Assembly (NCBI GenBank): GCA_000149225.2 | Contig: CM000692.1 | Span: 1,302,001 to 1,366,000 of the forward strand | From: Lachancea kluyveri NRRL Y-12651 | Lineage: Eukaryota > Ascomycota > Saccharomycetes > Saccharomycetales > Saccharomycetaceae | Direction of reading: 5' to 3' | DNA length: 64,000 nt | Shown here: in pieces, positions 62,680-64,000 of the stretch | Layout of the letters: every line of letters starts with the position of its first letter | Numbering within the stretch: the first letter of the stretch is position 1 | Program-made: the position numbers and the translations under genes | Notes under the pieces: model-generated | The model's database searches: none | The model's input: only the letters and a program-made list of their open reading frames with translations | What the model was told of the DNA's origin: nothing

Positions 62680-64000
62680 TTAAACAATCACCATCCAAAT
62701 TTTTTCTAACCAGTTCCTTGGTACAGGAATGTCGTACTCGTATTCCTCTGCTTCAGCCAAGGTAATTTTTGGTAAAATATCCTGCTCAATCTCGGCGATA
62801 TCTCTACATCTCCACTCCTTGTAGTAAATTGTACTACCAACGAAAAGTACTAGGACAAAGCCCAATGTAATGTAAGCTGCAAAAAAGTTGCTCGTGTCCC
62901 AGTTTCCTTTAATAAAAACTGCAAATCCATTAGTCAATGTAAGGATACTGAAAAACCCCATAGCTAGGTAAGCAAGAGGCTTCTGATATGGAACTCTAAA
63001 GGGAATCCTGTCGTTCAACTTTAAAACATCGATCACGTTCCTGAACCTGATGTAGGCGATGGAAACAAGAACCCAACTAACGAATCCCGAAATGGTGGCA
63101 ATGTTGGATAACCAATTGAAAACAACTGAAGATGAGTTGGAACAGTTGAGGTATGCTAGCAAGCAAAAGAGACTTGTAATCCCAGTACAGTAGTAAGGTA
63201 CACCATACTTGTTAACAGTTGTAAGAATTCTTGGCGCATCCCCTTTGCAAGCCATGGAATGTAGAGTCCTGGAAGCTCCGTAAAGCAGCCCTGTACCACA
63301 TGAGTAAGCACTCGTTAGGATAGCAGCGTTGATAATGTGGGGAAGAACCCTGATGCCTGCTTCTTTGATGCCGATAACGAAAGGGGAGGCAGCTGCACTG
63401 GATTGTCCACTGGCAATGGCGTTCAGCAACCGGTCGTTGTCATAACCAACGATGACACCAACAACTAAAATACCAAAAACGTAGAAGAGTGCCAAACGAT
63501 AAATAAATCTCTTACAGGCCCTCGGCATGTTTCTTCTTGGCGCAACAGCCTCGGCAGCACAGGAGCTCACAATTTCTGGGACCAAGACAAAAGAAAACCC
63601 GCTTTTGATGATTGCAGTCCAAAAAGCCAAAAATTTACCAGTACCCCCTTCAACCAAATAAGGCTTGAAAGCGCCAGGTTTCTTCCAGTAGTGGAATCCT
63701 AATACATGCTCCTGAGCCGGCCCACCACCGAAGAAGATTACAACGCCGACAATGATCAAGCCAACAATTGTCAAAATTTTGATAGATGACACCCAAAACT
63801 CGCTTTCACCGAAAACTTTGACTGGAAGCATGGTAATGGCCACTGATAGCACCAAGAAGATTGAGATGAAGATAGCAGGGTTGGCATCTGTCCAATACTG
63901 GACCAATAACGCGCACGCAGTGACCTCGGCCGGCGCGATCATCGCCTGCGCGTAGAAAAGATTCCAGCCGCACATAAAAGACAATGGCTTGTTGACATAC
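62680..64000 (-). CDS. Amino-acid permease, yeast YAT family (5' end beyond window)
   Basis: This is the C-terminal part of a 12-span amino-acid/proton symporter; the visible 439 or so codons run off the right edge. In frame the edge reads YVNKPLSFMCGWNLFYAQAM, matching the YVDPALGFAIGY position of Dip5, so the true start lies outside and roughly 100 or more residues are missing. Visible blocks are VKVFGESEFWVSSIKILTIVGLI, GFHYWKKPGAFKPY, AAEAVAPRRNMPRACKRFIYR and AASPFVIGIKEAGIRVLPHIINA. The end is VPRNWLEKIW. By eye it is nearest to dicarboxylic-amino-acid and related YAT permeases; the substrate is unknown. Its position beside the 5-oxoproline-type genes makes glutamate-like substrates worth considering. 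Confidence 0.88.
   Translation of the reverse strand, partial: YVNKPLSFMCGWNLFYAQAMIAPAEVTACALLVQYWTDANPAIFISIFLVLSVAITMLPVKVFGESEFWVSSIKILTIVGLIIVGVVIFFGGGPAQEHVLGFHYWKKPGAFKPYLVEGGTGKFLAFWTAIIKSGFSFVLVPEIVSSCAAEAVAPRRNMPRACKRFIYRLALFYVFGILVVGVIVGYDNDRLLNAIASGQSSAAASPFVIGIKEAGIRVLPHIINAAILTSAYSCGTGLLYGASRTLHSMACKGDAPRILTTVNKYGVPYYCTGITSLFCLLAYLNCSNSSSVVFNWLSNIATISGFVSWVLVSIAYIRFRNVIDVLKLNDRIPFRVPYQKPLAYLAMGFFSILTLTNGFAVFIKGNWDTSNFFAAYITLGFVLVLFVGSTIYYKEWRCRDIAEIEQDILPKITLAEAEEYEYDIPVPRNWLEKIWMVIV

Noticed and set aside
1-64000. tRNA genes, snoRNAs or LTR retroelements
   Set aside because: No tRNA B-box context, no recognisable box C/D or H/ACA gene and no convincing TG...CA long terminal repeat was seen; divergent solo LTRs cannot be excluded by eye.

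Overview
This window is nuclear DNA of a budding yeast of the family Saccharomycetaceae. Genes are compact and mostly intronless. The one clear spliced gene uses the yeast GTATGT/TACTAAC/TAG signals. Nine consecutive genes (DPM1, GDB1, ATG13, PZF1, RPO26, MLC2, SKI3, RPC82, QCR2) match the order and orientation of YPR183W to YPR191W near the right end of Saccharomyces cerevisiae chromosome XVI. The proteins are clearly diverged from S. cerevisiae, so this is not a close Saccharomyces strain. A Torulaspora/Zygotorulaspora/Zygosaccharomyces-type yeast is a reasonable guess but is not proven here.

Bases 1-19289 are dense, conserved housekeeping sequence: dolichol-phosphate-mannose synthesis, glycogen debranching, autophagy initiation, TFIIIA, a shared RNA polymerase subunit, a myosin light chain, the Ski complex, a Pol III subunit and a complex III core subunit. 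Promoters carry readable sites: three STREs at GDB1, PAC and RRPE at RPC82, and a HAP (CCAAT) box at QCR2.

After QCR2 the synteny stops and the sequence becomes gene-poor and accessory, as in a subtelomere. Bases 20-31 kb hold single nutrient genes with matching promoter sites: a FRE-type ferric reductase with an Aft-type site, a secreted alpha-galactosidase (MEL1) with a perfect Gal4 site, and a ZRT2-like zinc transporter with two near-consensus Zap1 sites. Bases 31-46 kb are a graveyard. They hold a dead bacterial-type GNAT acetyltransferase, a decayed hAT DNA transposon, a dead Zn2Cys6 regulator that has lost its cysteines, and a three-copy DUP240 array (two open, one dead) containing an inverted bacterial-like glutathione transferase. 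A single-domain Vps10-like protein follows at 46.6-48.8 kb.

Bases 50.9-61.8 kb hold the most interesting unit: 5-oxoprolinase (OXP1), a Dal5-type anion permease, a DUF1445 hydro-lyase/D-glutamate-cyclase-family protein and an intact Zn2Cys6 activator, all next to an amino-acid permease that runs off the right edge. Bacteria group DUF1445 proteins with their unrelated 5-oxoprolinase. The four promoters here also share a GGCGG element within about 100-185 bp of the start codons. I infer a regulated gene cluster for using 5-oxoproline (pyroglutamate) or D-glutamate. No tRNA, rRNA, CRISPR, centromere, telomere repeat or retrovirus-like element was recognised.
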